64,000 nt of DNA. Source: Kineosporia aurantiaca JCM 3230 (GTDB taxonomy: Bacteria; Actinomycetota; Actinomycetes; Actinomycetales; Kineosporiaceae). Below are positions 30,033 through 37,669 of this stretch, one piece after another. Both the position numbers and the translations under genes were made by a program. The DNA is taken from positions 124,001-188,000 of the forward strand of contig JODP01000021.1 of assembly GCA_000719025.1 (NCBI GenBank), in the 5' to 3' direction. Below the pieces are notes generated by a model. It had not been told where the DNA came from, made no database searches, and saw only the letters and a program-made list of their open reading frames with translations. The first letter of the stretch is position 1. Every line of letters begins with the position of its first letter.

Positions 30033-30427
30033 CGCCGTAGCTGCGGGCTCATCTCCCCGGCCCGGAAGGCGATCGCCCGGACCTGGTGATCGGCCAGCTG
30101 GCGACGCCATTCGATTTCTTCAGCGTCCTCCCCCAGCAGGTAGGCCGCGGTGACCGGGGCGTCGTGCGGGGCGCGGTGGGCGTCGAAGAACCGGGCGATG
30201 GCGCGGACCACGGCGATCGTCGGGTTGGTGTTGCTGCCCGATCGCAGCGTGGCCAGGTAGACCCGGGACATCGTGGTGTCGTGCGTCGGGTCCGCGCTGA
30301 TCGCGCGGGCTACCTGCGGAGTTGAGAACTCCCGCCACCCGCCCTTCGCGTCGCGCTGGCCGATGGTGGCGAACAGTTCGTTCAGCCGGTCGGCGAAGGG
30401 CGGTCCGGCCGATTGGGGGTCGGGCAC
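29936..30427 (-). CDS. EspR/XRE-like transcriptional regulator
   Basis: 163 residues from a GTG with a clear SD (AAGGAGG). The N-terminal half has an EspR-like helix-turn-helix arrangement: FADRLNELFATIG, then STPQVARAIS, then MSRVYLATLRSGSNTNPTIAVVRAIARFFD. A C-terminal region of helices (WRRQLADHQVRAIAFRAGEMSPQLRRQVLRMLD) probably mediates dimerisation. The last 15-20 residues are an acidic Asp/Glu/Ser/Thr repeat encoded by DNA shared with the converging membrane-protein gene. It is likely to regulate itself and the divergent ricin-domain gene, or to be the target of the ImmA-like peptidase. Confidence 0.85.
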   Translation of the reverse strand: MPDPQSAGPPFADRLNELFATIGQRDAKGGWREFSTPQVARAISADPTHDTTMSRVYLATLRSGSNTNPTIAVVRAIARFFDAHRAPHDAPVTAAYLLGEDAEEIEWRRQLADHQVRAIAFRAGEMSPQLRRQVLRMLDVLDGTGSDETASDETGPEQDDSAG

Positions 30428-30484
30428 CTCTGCCTCCTTCGTGCTCGGGCCGCGGCCTGGGGGCTCAAGCTGCGTTAAGCAGAA

Positions 30485-30502
30485 TGTATGCCTCGAGGTA
30501 CA
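30485..30502. promoter_or_regulatory. Candidate operator palindrome TGTATGCCTCGAGGTACA
   Basis: Imperfect palindrome around CCTCGAGG with TGTA/TACA outer arms, about 60 bp upstream of the EspR-like start. It is a plausible autoregulatory site; no motif match is known to me. Confidence 0.35.
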
Positions 30503-30660
30503 CCATGGCGAGCCCGTACAGTATATTTACCAGTCGTTGTCACAGCGGCTTCTGAGCTGGGCAGACTCGCAGGCCTTGGGCGGTTCTCGCGGTTTCGGTG
30601 GGGGTTACCGCGGCGGCCGGAGGGACCCGGACCTGCGCGGTCGGCCCTTGGGGGGAGCCC

Positions 30661-30728
30661 TCGGCCGCCGGTCCGGGCCGGCCCGATCCGGGAGGGGGAT
30701 CGGGACGCCGGACCGGCGGCCGACGGTT
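30661..30728 (+). terminator. Strong hairpin followed by T tract inside the ricin-gene leader
   Basis: Perfect 16-bp arms TCGGCCGCCGGTCCGG (30661-30676) and CCGGACCGGCGGCCGA (30708-30723), with a nested stem CCCGATCC/GGATCGGG, then CGGTTTTT. It has the form of an intrinsic terminator on the plus strand. It lies 154 bp upstream of the next plus-strand start, with no gene before it on that strand. Confidence 0.75.
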
Positions 30729-30881
30729 TTTGCACCCTCGGTGAGAACGGAACTGCGGTGCGTGACGGCCCTTTCGCAACGGGCCGGGTGGGACGGGAGC
30801 GACTCGGCTTGCGGTCAAGGGCCCGGTGACCTGACGATAGGCCGCTTCCGCAACCACCCGATCAGTGCAAAGGTGAGCTTC

Positions 30882-31823
30882 GTGGAGACCCGCGAACTGA
30901 GTTCCGAACGGCACACGGAGAGTGACCTCGATCTGGGCGAGTCCACCTCGCCCGAGCCGGGTTCCGGCCCGGCCGAGTCGCGCCTTCCGCTGGGTCTCTC
31001 GGTGCGCGGGCTGCAGGGTACCGCGGCGGTCGTGGGCTTCATCGCGATCGTCACCGCGGCGGTGATCGGGGGCGCGCTGGCGGTCGACTCGGTCGCCCGC
31101 GGCGACGGCAACCGCCCGGACGGCAGCGCCGTGCTCAACGACGGGGACTTCACCGCCCTTCCGCCGTCACCGGCCGCCGAGCATCCGAAGACGGAGATCG
31201 AGAAGTCCCCGAAAACCGCCAAGGACACGTCGAAGCCGAAGACGACGGAGGCCGCCAAGAAGAGCGCCACGAACGGCGCGGGCTCCTCGGGTAAGAAGAG
31301 CGATGCGAAGTCGACCACGCCGGCGACCACGGCCGCCAGTGTTCAGACCACCGCGCCGCACGTGCGGGAGGCCGCGCCGTTGGCTGAGATGGGCGTCATC
31401 CGCAACCTCACCACCGGCCAGTGCGTCGACCTGCCGGACAGCGGGGTGCCCGCGGCCGGATCGACGATCAACGAGTTCACCTGCATCCCCGGCACCGACG
31501 ACAACCAGGACTTCCAGATGGTCGAGCAGTTCGGCCAGGTGATGATCCGCAACCTCAAGTCGAACCTCTGCCTCGACCTGCCCGGCACCGGCCGGGTCGG
31601 CAAGGGCACCGCGGTCCGGGTCGGCTACTGCCAGGCCGGGGACTCCGACAACCAGATGTTCCGGGCCGAGGCCCAGGGCTCGGGGTTCTACCTGGTGAAC
31701 GTGAAGAGCGGTCTCTGCCTGGACGTTTCCGGGGCCACCGACTCCGAGCGGGACAAGCTCGGCCAGCCCCTGACGCTCTTCCCCTGCTCCCCGCACGACG
31801 ACCACGTGTGGACCGTGAGCTGA
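30882..31823 (+). CDS. Membrane-anchored ricin-type beta-trefoil lectin protein
   Basis: 313 residues from the GTG at 30882 (SD AAGGTGAG). An acidic, Ser/Pro-rich cytoplasmic segment of about 40 residues precedes one membrane helix (GTAAVVGFIAIVTAAVIGGALAV, about residues 47-69). A Lys/Thr/Ala-rich extracytoplasmic stalk follows. The C-terminal 145 residues form a beta-trefoil with three repeats: IRNLTTGQCVDLPDSG, IRNLKSNLCLDLPGTG and LVNVKSGLCLDVSGAT, each with paired Cys and a QxF/W-like end. Such domains bind sugars. No catalytic domain is attached, so it may tether surface glycan. Confidence 0.9.
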   Translation: METRELSSERHTESDLDLGESTSPEPGSGPAESRLPLGLSVRGLQGTAAVVGFIAIVTAAVIGGALAVDSVARGDGNRPDGSAVLNDGDFTALPPSPAAEHPKTEIEKSPKTAKDTSKPKTTEAAKKSATNGAGSSGKKSDAKSTTPATTAASVQTTAPHVREAAPLAEMGVIRNLTTGQCVDLPDSGVPAAGSTINEFTCIPGTDDNQDFQMVEQFGQVMIRNLKSNLCLDLPGTGRVGKGTAVRVGYCQAGDSDNQMFRAEAQGSGFYLVNVKSGLCLDVSGATDSERDKLGQPLTLFPCSPHDDHVWTVS

Positions 31824-31878
31824 CGCCCGGTTTGTGGAGACTTTGTGCGGATTGATGCCGATTCGTCGAGGTGTCACC

Positions 31879-31884
31879 TAGTCT
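31879..31884 (+). promoter_or_regulatory. Candidate -10 (TAGTCT) for a leaderless mRNA
   Basis: TANNNT hexamer ending 7 nt before the GTG at 31892, which supports that start over the in-frame GTG at 31871. Confidence 0.5.
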
Positions 31885-31891
31885 TCCCTGC

Positions 31892-33094
31892 GTGAAGATT
31901 CGGAAGAGCACCATCAAGAGGCGCTACGTCGGGCTCGCGGTCGCCGCGGCCGTCGTCGTGGCCGTGCCGGTGATGCCGTCCCTGGCGTCCGCTTCCCCGG
32001 TGTCCTCGTCCTCCTCCTCGGCTCGGCCCGCGTCGTCGGCCACGACGGCCCAGCTCGTCGTGCCGGCCGCCCAGAAGGTCGCCGGGGCGCCGAAGATCAC
32101 CTGGCCCGCCTACGGGCGGGCCCGGCTCGAGGTGGCCGGTCTGGGGGAGATCGGCGAGATCGGCAACAGCACCGAGCAGCGGCCGATCGGCAGCATCACC
32201 AAGGTGATGACCGCCTACACGATCCTGAAGGACCACCCGCTGAAGGCCGGCGCCGCGGGCCCGAAGATCAAGATCACCAAGGCCGACGTGAAGATCTACA
32301 ACCGGCTCAAGGCCCAGGGCGCGTCGCTGGTGAAGGTCAAGGCGGGGTCCAAGCTCACCGAGCGCCAGGCGCTGCAGGGTCTGCTGATGGCCTCCGGCAG
32401 CAACCTGGCCGAGACGCTGGCCCGCTGGGACGTGGGCTCCACGGCCAAGTTCGTCACCCGGATGAACGCCAACGCCCAGCGGCTCGGCCTGGACTCGACC
32501 AGCTTCGCCGACTCCAGCGGGCTCAGCGAGATGTCCGGCAGCAGCACCGAGGACCTGATCGACCTGGCCCAGGCGGCGATGAAGAAGCCGGCCTTCCGCG
32601 AGGTGGTCGGCAGCAAGAAGGCCAAGATCCCGGTCGCGGGCACGCTGCACAACACGAACCCGCTGCTCGGCAGCAACGGGGTGATCGGGATCAAGACCGG
32701 TACCACCACCCCCGCCGGGGGCTGCCTGCTGTTCGCCGCGACCGACAAGGTGGACGGCAAGACCTACACCGTCTACGGCACGCTGCTCGGCGTCCATCTC
32801 GCGCCCTACTCGGCGAACGCCAAGAAGTTCAGCAAGGGCCTGATCATCGCCGCCCGCAAGGAACTGCGGGAGGTCACCCTGCTGAAGAAGGGCCGGGCCC
32901 TGGTCTCGGTGACCAAGCCGGACGGCACCGTGCACACGTACGGGGTCAAGAAGGCGGTGACCGCCGCGGGCTGGTCCGGGCTGCCCTTCACGCTCAGCCT
33001 GCCCAAGGGGCTGACGGCCGGACAGACCCCGAAGATCATCATTGTGAAGTCCGGGTCGCGCACGCTGAAGGTGGCCCTGGCTCCGCTCAGCTGA
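31892..33094 (+). CDS. Serine-type D-alanyl-D-alanine carboxypeptidase (peptidase S11)
   Basis: 400 residues. The GTG at 31892 gives a compact signal peptide (KIRKSTIKRRYVGLAVAAAVVVAVPV...ASA) and is preceded at the right distance by a TAGTCT hexamer. Active-site motifs: SITK at residues 101-104 (nucleophile Ser101), SGSN near 168-171 and KTG at 268-270. S11 enzymes remove the terminal D-Ala of peptidoglycan stem peptides. After the catalytic domain comes a C-terminal beta-rich region of about 90 residues. A terminator hairpin follows the stop. Confidence 0.93.
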   Translation: MKIRKSTIKRRYVGLAVAAAVVVAVPVMPSLASASPVSSSSSSARPASSATTAQLVVPAAQKVAGAPKITWPAYGRARLEVAGLGEIGEIGNSTEQRPIGSITKVMTAYTILKDHPLKAGAAGPKIKITKADVKIYNRLKAQGASLVKVKAGSKLTERQALQGLLMASGSNLAETLARWDVGSTAKFVTRMNANAQRLGLDSTSFADSSGLSEMSGSSTEDLIDLAQAAMKKPAFREVVGSKKAKIPVAGTLHNTNPLLGSNGVIGIKTGTTTPAGGCLLFAATDKVDGKTYTVYGTLLGVHLAPYSANAKKFSKGLIIAARKELREVTLLKKGRALVSVTKPDGTVHTYGVKKAVTAAGWSGLPFTLSLPKGLTAGQTPKIIIVKSGSRTLKVALAPLS

Positions 33095-33113
33095 TCCTTT
33101 TCCGGGAATACCG

Positions 33114-33144
33114 AAGGGCCCTCGCTCCGGCGGGGGCCCTTTCT
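33114..33144 (+). terminator. Intrinsic terminator after the carboxypeptidase gene
   Basis: GC-rich stem AAGGGCCC...GGGCCCTT with a TCGCTCCGGCGG loop region and a short T-rich end (TTTCT). Confidence 0.8.
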
Positions 33145-33323
33145 GTATCGATCACTGAAAGCGACCGTCAAATCTTCGTCAAGCGAGCGAATCGGGCCCG
33201 GCGAGACCCTACGATTTCCGTAAGTAATCAATCATCGTTCCGGCGGCACCCCTGATCGTCACTCCCGATCGCCCTGCGACCGGGTTCCGTGAGGTCGCCG
33301 GCGCAGGAGGCCGGTGCCCGTCC

Positions 33324-35504
33324 ATGCCTGACCGTCCCTCGCATCCCTACGGGCTCGACCCGTACGAGGACCCGCGTCTCCTCGGCCCCTCCACCCCGCC
33401 CGAGCCGGGTGATCGAGGTTCGCTGGACCGGGATGATCGGGCGGTTCGGGATGGGGTGAGTTCGCGGCCTTCGGGGCGGCGGGCGGCCCGGAACCGTTCG
33501 GCGGTTCGCGGTTCGGTTGCGGGTTCGGGTTCGGGTGTGAGTGGTCCTGGTGCGACCGGGGCGTCTGCGGTGTCGTCGCCGGCTGGTGACCTTGGTTCTG
33601 ACGGCTTCGGTTCCGGAGAGTTCGCCCCGGGCCTGAGCGAGTCCTGGATCCGTCCGGTCGGGGCTGAGTCGGGCGAGTACGGCGTGGGTTCGGGTTCGGC
33701 CGGGATCGGTTCAGATGCTTCCGGGATTCGTTCGGGCGGGGCTGAATCGGGCGCGTTCGTCCCGGGTTCACGCGGGGCTGGGCTCGGTTCGGGTGAGGCC
33801 GAGGCGAGTGGGTTCGCCTCAGGTTCGGGTGGCGCTGCGATACGTCCCGGTGAGGTCGAGCGGGGCGAGTACGGCGTGGGTTCGGTCGCCTTCCGGTCGG
33901 CTGCCGCCCGTGACGGCGGCTCTGGTCCCGGTGCCTCGGCTTCGGAACCACGCGCGTACAGCACCGGTTCGGTCGGCTCGCTTCCGGACGGTTCCGGCCC
34001 CCGCGAGGCCCGGTCGCGTCCCTCGGCCTCGGGTCGCTCCCTTCTGGGCAGCCCCGATCCGGAAGCACCGGGCTCCAACGAGTCCCACGTGAGTTCGGCC
34101 GAGGCGGAGCCGGTCAGGACGGGTCGACGGGATTCCGTGGGCGGCCTCGCCCAGCCGAGCCGTCCCGAGAGCCGCCGGGCCCGGCGCACCTCCGACAAGG
34201 TCCGCAGCTCGAAGCGTCCGCACCTGATCCAGGCCGCGCTCGCCACCCTCGCCGTGTTCGCCGTCCTCAGCGGAGTCGCGATCACCCTGCACCGGTCCCC
34301 GGGCGAAGACGCTTCGGACGCGACCTCGGCGATCGCTTCCACCTCGAAAGTGACCGAGCTCCCCTCGGCCTCCAACGACAGCACTCCCGCCGGCGCGATC
34401 CCGGCCACCCCGAGTTCCCCGGCGGCCAAGAGCAAGGCCGGCACCACACTGGCCGGGGCCGTCCCGGTCGGCGGCCTCGCCGACGCCGCCGCCAGCATCC
34501 GCAAGGCGGCCGGCAAGGTCGGCGCCGCCACGGTGGCCAAGGCCGACGCCAAGAAGAAGAAGGCCAACGCCGGCGGGCCGAGCGGGTCCGGAGCCGCCGG
34601 GGCGGTCAAGCTCGGCGTCTTCCGCGGCACCTCGCCCTCCGACGTGACCTCGTTCGGCCAATGGCTGGGCCGCAAGGTCGACTACGCCTCCGACTTCTCC
34701 ACCCGCACCACGTGGGACGAGATCGCCAACCCGACCTACATGCTCCAGACCTGGAAGGGCTCCGGCTACCGGATGGTCTACGCCACCGCGATGCTGCCCA
34801 CCCAGGACGACTCGGCCACCATGGCCCAGGGCGCCCAGGGCGCGTACGACCAGTACTACAAGACCCTCGCGCAGAACCTGGTGGACTACGGTCAGGGCGA
34901 CTCGATCATCCGGCTGGGCTGGGAGTTCAACCTCGGCCCCTCGCGCTGGCACCCGGACTCGAAGGCCAACTTCATCGCCTACTGGCAGCACATCGTCAAG
35001 GCCATGCGCTCGGTGCCGGGAACCGACAACCTCCAGTTCGACTGGAACCCGAACATCGGCGGCGAGACCTACGACTCGCGCAACTACTACCCGGGCAACG
35101 CCTACGTCGACTACATCGGCGTCGACATCTACGACATCTCCTGGGCCGACGGCGCCTACCCGTTCCCGTCCGGCTGCGATGCCGCGTGCAAGCAGCAGCG
35201 CCGCGAGGTGGCCTGGGACGACAAGCTCAACGGCACCTTCGGGCTGAACTTCTACGCCGACTTCGCCCGGTCCAAGGGCAAACCGCTGACCCTGCCGGAG
35301 TGGGGCCTGTGGCAGCGCCCGGACGGCCACGGCGGCGGCGACAACCCCTACTTCATCCAGCAGATGTACAAGTTCATCGACGATCCGGCCAACAACGTGG
35401 GCTACCAGTCCTACTTCGAGTTCGACCCGGGCGACAGCGGTGACCACGCGCTGACCACGCTGACCAGCGGCGGTTCGAAGTTCCGCGATCTGCTGGGGAA
35501 GTAG
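33324..35504 (+). CDS. Membrane-anchored GH26-like beta-mannanase with long repetitive N-terminus
   Basis: 726 residues with ATG at 33324; AGGAGG lies about 13 nt upstream. Residues 20-290 are Ser/Gly/Glu-rich imperfect repeats (for example SGEYGVGSGSAGIGS and RGEYGVGSVAF). A single membrane helix lies near 299-323 (LIQAALATLAVFAVLSGVAI). An Ala/Lys/Ser linker follows, then a GH26-like catalytic domain from about residue 430. The acid/base Glu534 is in RLGWEFN and the nucleophile Glu659 in LPEWGL. If the helix is a simple anchor, the repeats are cytoplasmic and the enzyme is outside. The substrate is probably a beta-mannan or related glycan. The repetitive part could be over-annotated, but the frame is continuous. 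Confidence 0.88.
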   Translation: MPDRPSHPYGLDPYEDPRLLGPSTPPEPGDRGSLDRDDRAVRDGVSSRPSGRRAARNRSAVRGSVAGSGSGVSGPGATGASAVSSPAGDLGSDGFGSGEFAPGLSESWIRPVGAESGEYGVGSGSAGIGSDASGIRSGGAESGAFVPGSRGAGLGSGEAEASGFASGSGGAAIRPGEVERGEYGVGSVAFRSAAARDGGSGPGASASEPRAYSTGSVGSLPDGSGPREARSRPSASGRSLLGSPDPEAPGSNESHVSSAEAEPVRTGRRDSVGGLAQPSRPESRRARRTSDKVRSSKRPHLIQAALATLAVFAVLSGVAITLHRSPGEDASDATSAIASTSKVTELPSASNDSTPAGAIPATPSSPAAKSKAGTTLAGAVPVGGLADAAASIRKAAGKVGAATVAKADAKKKKANAGGPSGSGAAGAVKLGVFRGTSPSDVTSFGQWLGRKVDYASDFSTRTTWDEIANPTYMLQTWKGSGYRMVYATAMLPTQDDSATMAQGAQGAYDQYYKTLAQNLVDYGQGDSIIRLGWEFNLGPSRWHPDSKANFIAYWQHIVKAMRSVPGTDNLQFDWNPNIGGETYDSRNYYPGNAYVDYIGVDIYDISWADGAYPFPSGCDAACKQQRREVAWDDKLNGTFGLNFYADFARSKGKPLTLPEWGLWQRPDGHGGGDNPYFIQQMYKFIDDPANNVGYQSYFEFDPGDSGDHALTTLTSGGSKFRDLLGK

Positions 35505-35643
35505 GCACGTCGCGGGTCCATTTGCCGGCGGCCTGGGCCGGTGTCGTCGCCGAAGGAGACGAGCGCGGTGGTTCCTGGCGGCGCACCGTTCGGCCAGGGA
35601 GAACTGGCCTTGGGTAAGACGCCCGATCAACCAGGATGGATGC

Positions 35644-36516
35644 CTGGGGAGACGCCGCGCTCGGGTTCCGGGGGCGTTCGCCTCGCGGGCCGAACCCTGA
35701 GCGGCCGGAAAGCAGAGAGCGTTGAGTGCCGTGGGGCAGTGGTCTCAAAGACCCAGGCCGCGTAGGCGCATTGAGTGACGCCGTGCTCGGGTTCTGGGGG
35801 CGTTCATCTCATGGGACGAATGCTGGGCGGCCGGCCGCGTCCACGTCCTTGACCACCAGGTCGGCCTGCTGCCGGTGCGGAATGCAGGGGCGTTGAGTGC
35901 CGTGGGGTAGCGGTCTCATGCGCCGAGGTTGCGTAGCGCATTGGGTGACGCCGTGCTCGGGTTTCGGGGAGCGTTGACCTCGTGGGCCGAATGCTGGACG
36001 GCCGGAATGCAGGGGGCGTTGAGTGCGGTGGGGCAGTGGTCTCATGGGCCGAGGTTGCGTAGCGCATTGGGTGACGCCGTGCTCGGGTTCGGGGGCGTTC
36101 ATTTGGGACGAATCCTGGGCGGCCGGAGCGCAGCAGGCGTTGACTGTCGTGGGGCAGTGGTCTTAAGGCCCGAGGCTGCACGAACGCATCGGGTGACGTC
36201 GCGATCGGGTTCCGGGACGTTCCTTCGCGGGTGGAATCCGGGGCGGTCGGAAGCAGGGCGTCGAGTGCCGTGGGTAGCGGTCTCATGGGCCGAGGTCGCG
36301 TAGGCGCATCGGGTGACGCCGTGCTTGGGCTCCGGGGGCGTTGACCTCGCGGGCCGTATCCTTGGCGGCCGGAAGCAGCCCCGGTGGTAGCGGTCTCAAG
36401 GGCCGATGTCGCATAGATGCCTCGGGTGACGCCGCACTCGCGTTCCGACTGAATCCGGGCCACCCGACCACCGGAAGGCGCCGGGTACCGTGGTGGCGAG
36501 CGGTCTCAAGCGGGCC
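35644..36516. repeat. Degenerate tandem repeat, about seven units of roughly 95-170 bp
   Basis: Unit starts near 35644, 35771, 35941, 36066, 36189, 36309 and 36422, each beginning GGGTGACGCCGTGCTCGGGTT or a variant. Most units carry GCGTTGAGTGCCGTGGGGCAG and GGTCTCATGGGCCGAGGTTGCGTAGGCGCA. The second unit carries an extra segment of about 40 bp (near 35832-35878). Unit lengths are not multiples of 3, so the array is not a repeat protein even though several frames stay open. It occupies most of the gene-free stretch 35505-36647. Confidence 0.9.
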
Positions 36517-36647
36517 GGCGATCGGGGCTTGTCCTGTGGATCAGCGCCTTCGCTGGGAGGTGTCCGGCTGAGCGGTGTTCTCCTTGGGCCGGACGGCGTC
36601 CGGCAATAGGCGAGGGTTCCTAAGACGTAGGCGGTGAGCAGGGCAGT

Positions 36648-37568
36648 ATGGAGGTCAGCGACGAGGATTTGGTCCAGAGCGCCCGAACCGGGGACCTGGC
36701 CGCTTTCGGACTGCTGAGCGAGCGGCATCGGGCCGGCCTGCGGGCTACCGCGATCGCGCTGCTGGGTTACACCGCCGAAGCGGACGATGTGGTTCAGGAT
36801 GCGCTTCTGACTGCGCTGCAGCGACTTCCAGAGCTGCGGAAAGCCGGGGCGGTCGGGCCGTGGCTGAAGGCGATCGTGCGGAACAACTGCCGTGCACAGC
36901 TGAGAGGCAGGCGGGCAATCCCGGTGGCCGAGCCGGAGCCGTTGCTGCCGCCGGACCAGGGCCTGGTCCCGGAGCAGTGGCTGGAGCGTTCGGCGACCAG
37001 TGACTGGGTGGAGAGCGCGCTGGCCTCGTTGTCGGCGCCGATCCGCGAAGTGACGCTGCTGCGGTACTTCAGCGGGGTGTCCTCGTACCGCCAGATCGCC
37101 GCGCTCTGCGCGATCCCGCCGGAAACCGTGGGCAGTCGGTTGCGGGACGGACGCAGGGCGTTGGCCCGGCATCTGCGCGAGACCACCGAAGCTCGGTTCG
37201 GTGACATCGCGGCTGAATCGGCCTCTTGGCGGCGGGCTTCCGGTCAGTTGCGAGAGGCGATGTCGGCGGGGACCTTTGCCGAGGTGGTGGACGACTGGTA
37301 TCACCCCGATGCCAGCGTCGAGGTGATGGGTCTGTTGCGTGGGGACCGGAAAATGCTGCTGCACATGGTCGACTGGACGCTGGACTACGGGGTTACGGTC
37401 CGGCTGCGGGATGCGACGGCGAGTAAGGACGTGCTGATCTGGGAGGCGGACTTCGTGAATCCGCCGTCGGATCCGGAGCATTGCCCGCCCGCGATGGCCT
37501 GCCTGTTCCGGCTCGACCAAGGCCGGGTGGCCCGGATGGGGATCCTTTACGGCGTCGAGCGCCACTGA
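36648..37568 (+). CDS. ECF sigma factor with C-terminal SnoaL-like domain
   Basis: 306 residues. Sigma region 2 covers about residues 1-75 (DLVQSARTGDLAAFGLLSERH, then TAEADDVVQDALLTALQRLPEL). Region 4 covers about 120-175 (LSAPIREVTLLRYFSGVSSYRQIAALCAIPPETVGSRLRDGRRAL). A C-terminal domain of about 110 residues has the SnoaL/NTF2-like pattern (FAEVVDDWYHPDASVEVMGLLRGDRKMLLHMVDWTLDYG). In other ECF groups such tails control sigma activity in place of an anti-sigma factor, and none is encoded next door. The target regulon is unknown. The neighbouring acyl-CoA dehydrogenase-like gene, 101 bp downstream, is a candidate. Confidence 0.9.
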   Translation: MEVSDEDLVQSARTGDLAAFGLLSERHRAGLRATAIALLGYTAEADDVVQDALLTALQRLPELRKAGAVGPWLKAIVRNNCRAQLRGRRAIPVAEPEPLLPPDQGLVPEQWLERSATSDWVESALASLSAPIREVTLLRYFSGVSSYRQIAALCAIPPETVGSRLRDGRRALARHLRETTEARFGDIAAESASWRRASGQLREAMSAGTFAEVVDDWYHPDASVEVMGLLRGDRKMLLHMVDWTLDYGVTVRLRDATASKDVLIWEADFVNPPSDPEHCPPAMACLFRLDQGRVARMGILYGVERH

Positions 37569-37669
37569 GACCCGGATCACAGGATTTCCCGCGCATTTTC
37601 CTCCCCAACAACGCCTCCTGTCGCGATGCGCCCGCACCGGCGGGCGTGCGTCCACAAAGGGAGCAAGCG

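Larger units (their letters stand above)
30428..30881. other. 454-bp divergent region with AT-rich island and a strong hairpin
   Basis: Between the EspR-like gene and the ricin-lectin gene. It has an AT-rich island at 30470-30545, probably promoters, a small palindrome at 30485-30502 and a 63-bp hairpin with T tract at 30661-30728. An open frame crosses it, but it is interrupted functionally by the hairpin and has no start signal. It may encode a short non-coding transcript or an attenuated leader. Confidence 0.5.

Noticed and set aside
30590..30730. c-di-AMP (ydaO) riboswitch before a surface-protein gene
   Set aside because: The conserved ydaO sequence blocks are not recognisable; only a GC-rich hairpin is present.
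30273..30881. Longer version of the ricin-lectin protein starting at 30273
   Set aside because: The extension runs through the opposing EspR-like gene and a strong terminator-like hairpin. The GTG at 30882 has a good SD.
35804..36463. Minus-strand frame with repeated RYATSAHET-like segments over the tandem array
   Set aside because: The periodicity comes from the DNA repeat. Unit lengths are not multiples of 3 and other frames are equally open, so it is not a repeat protein.
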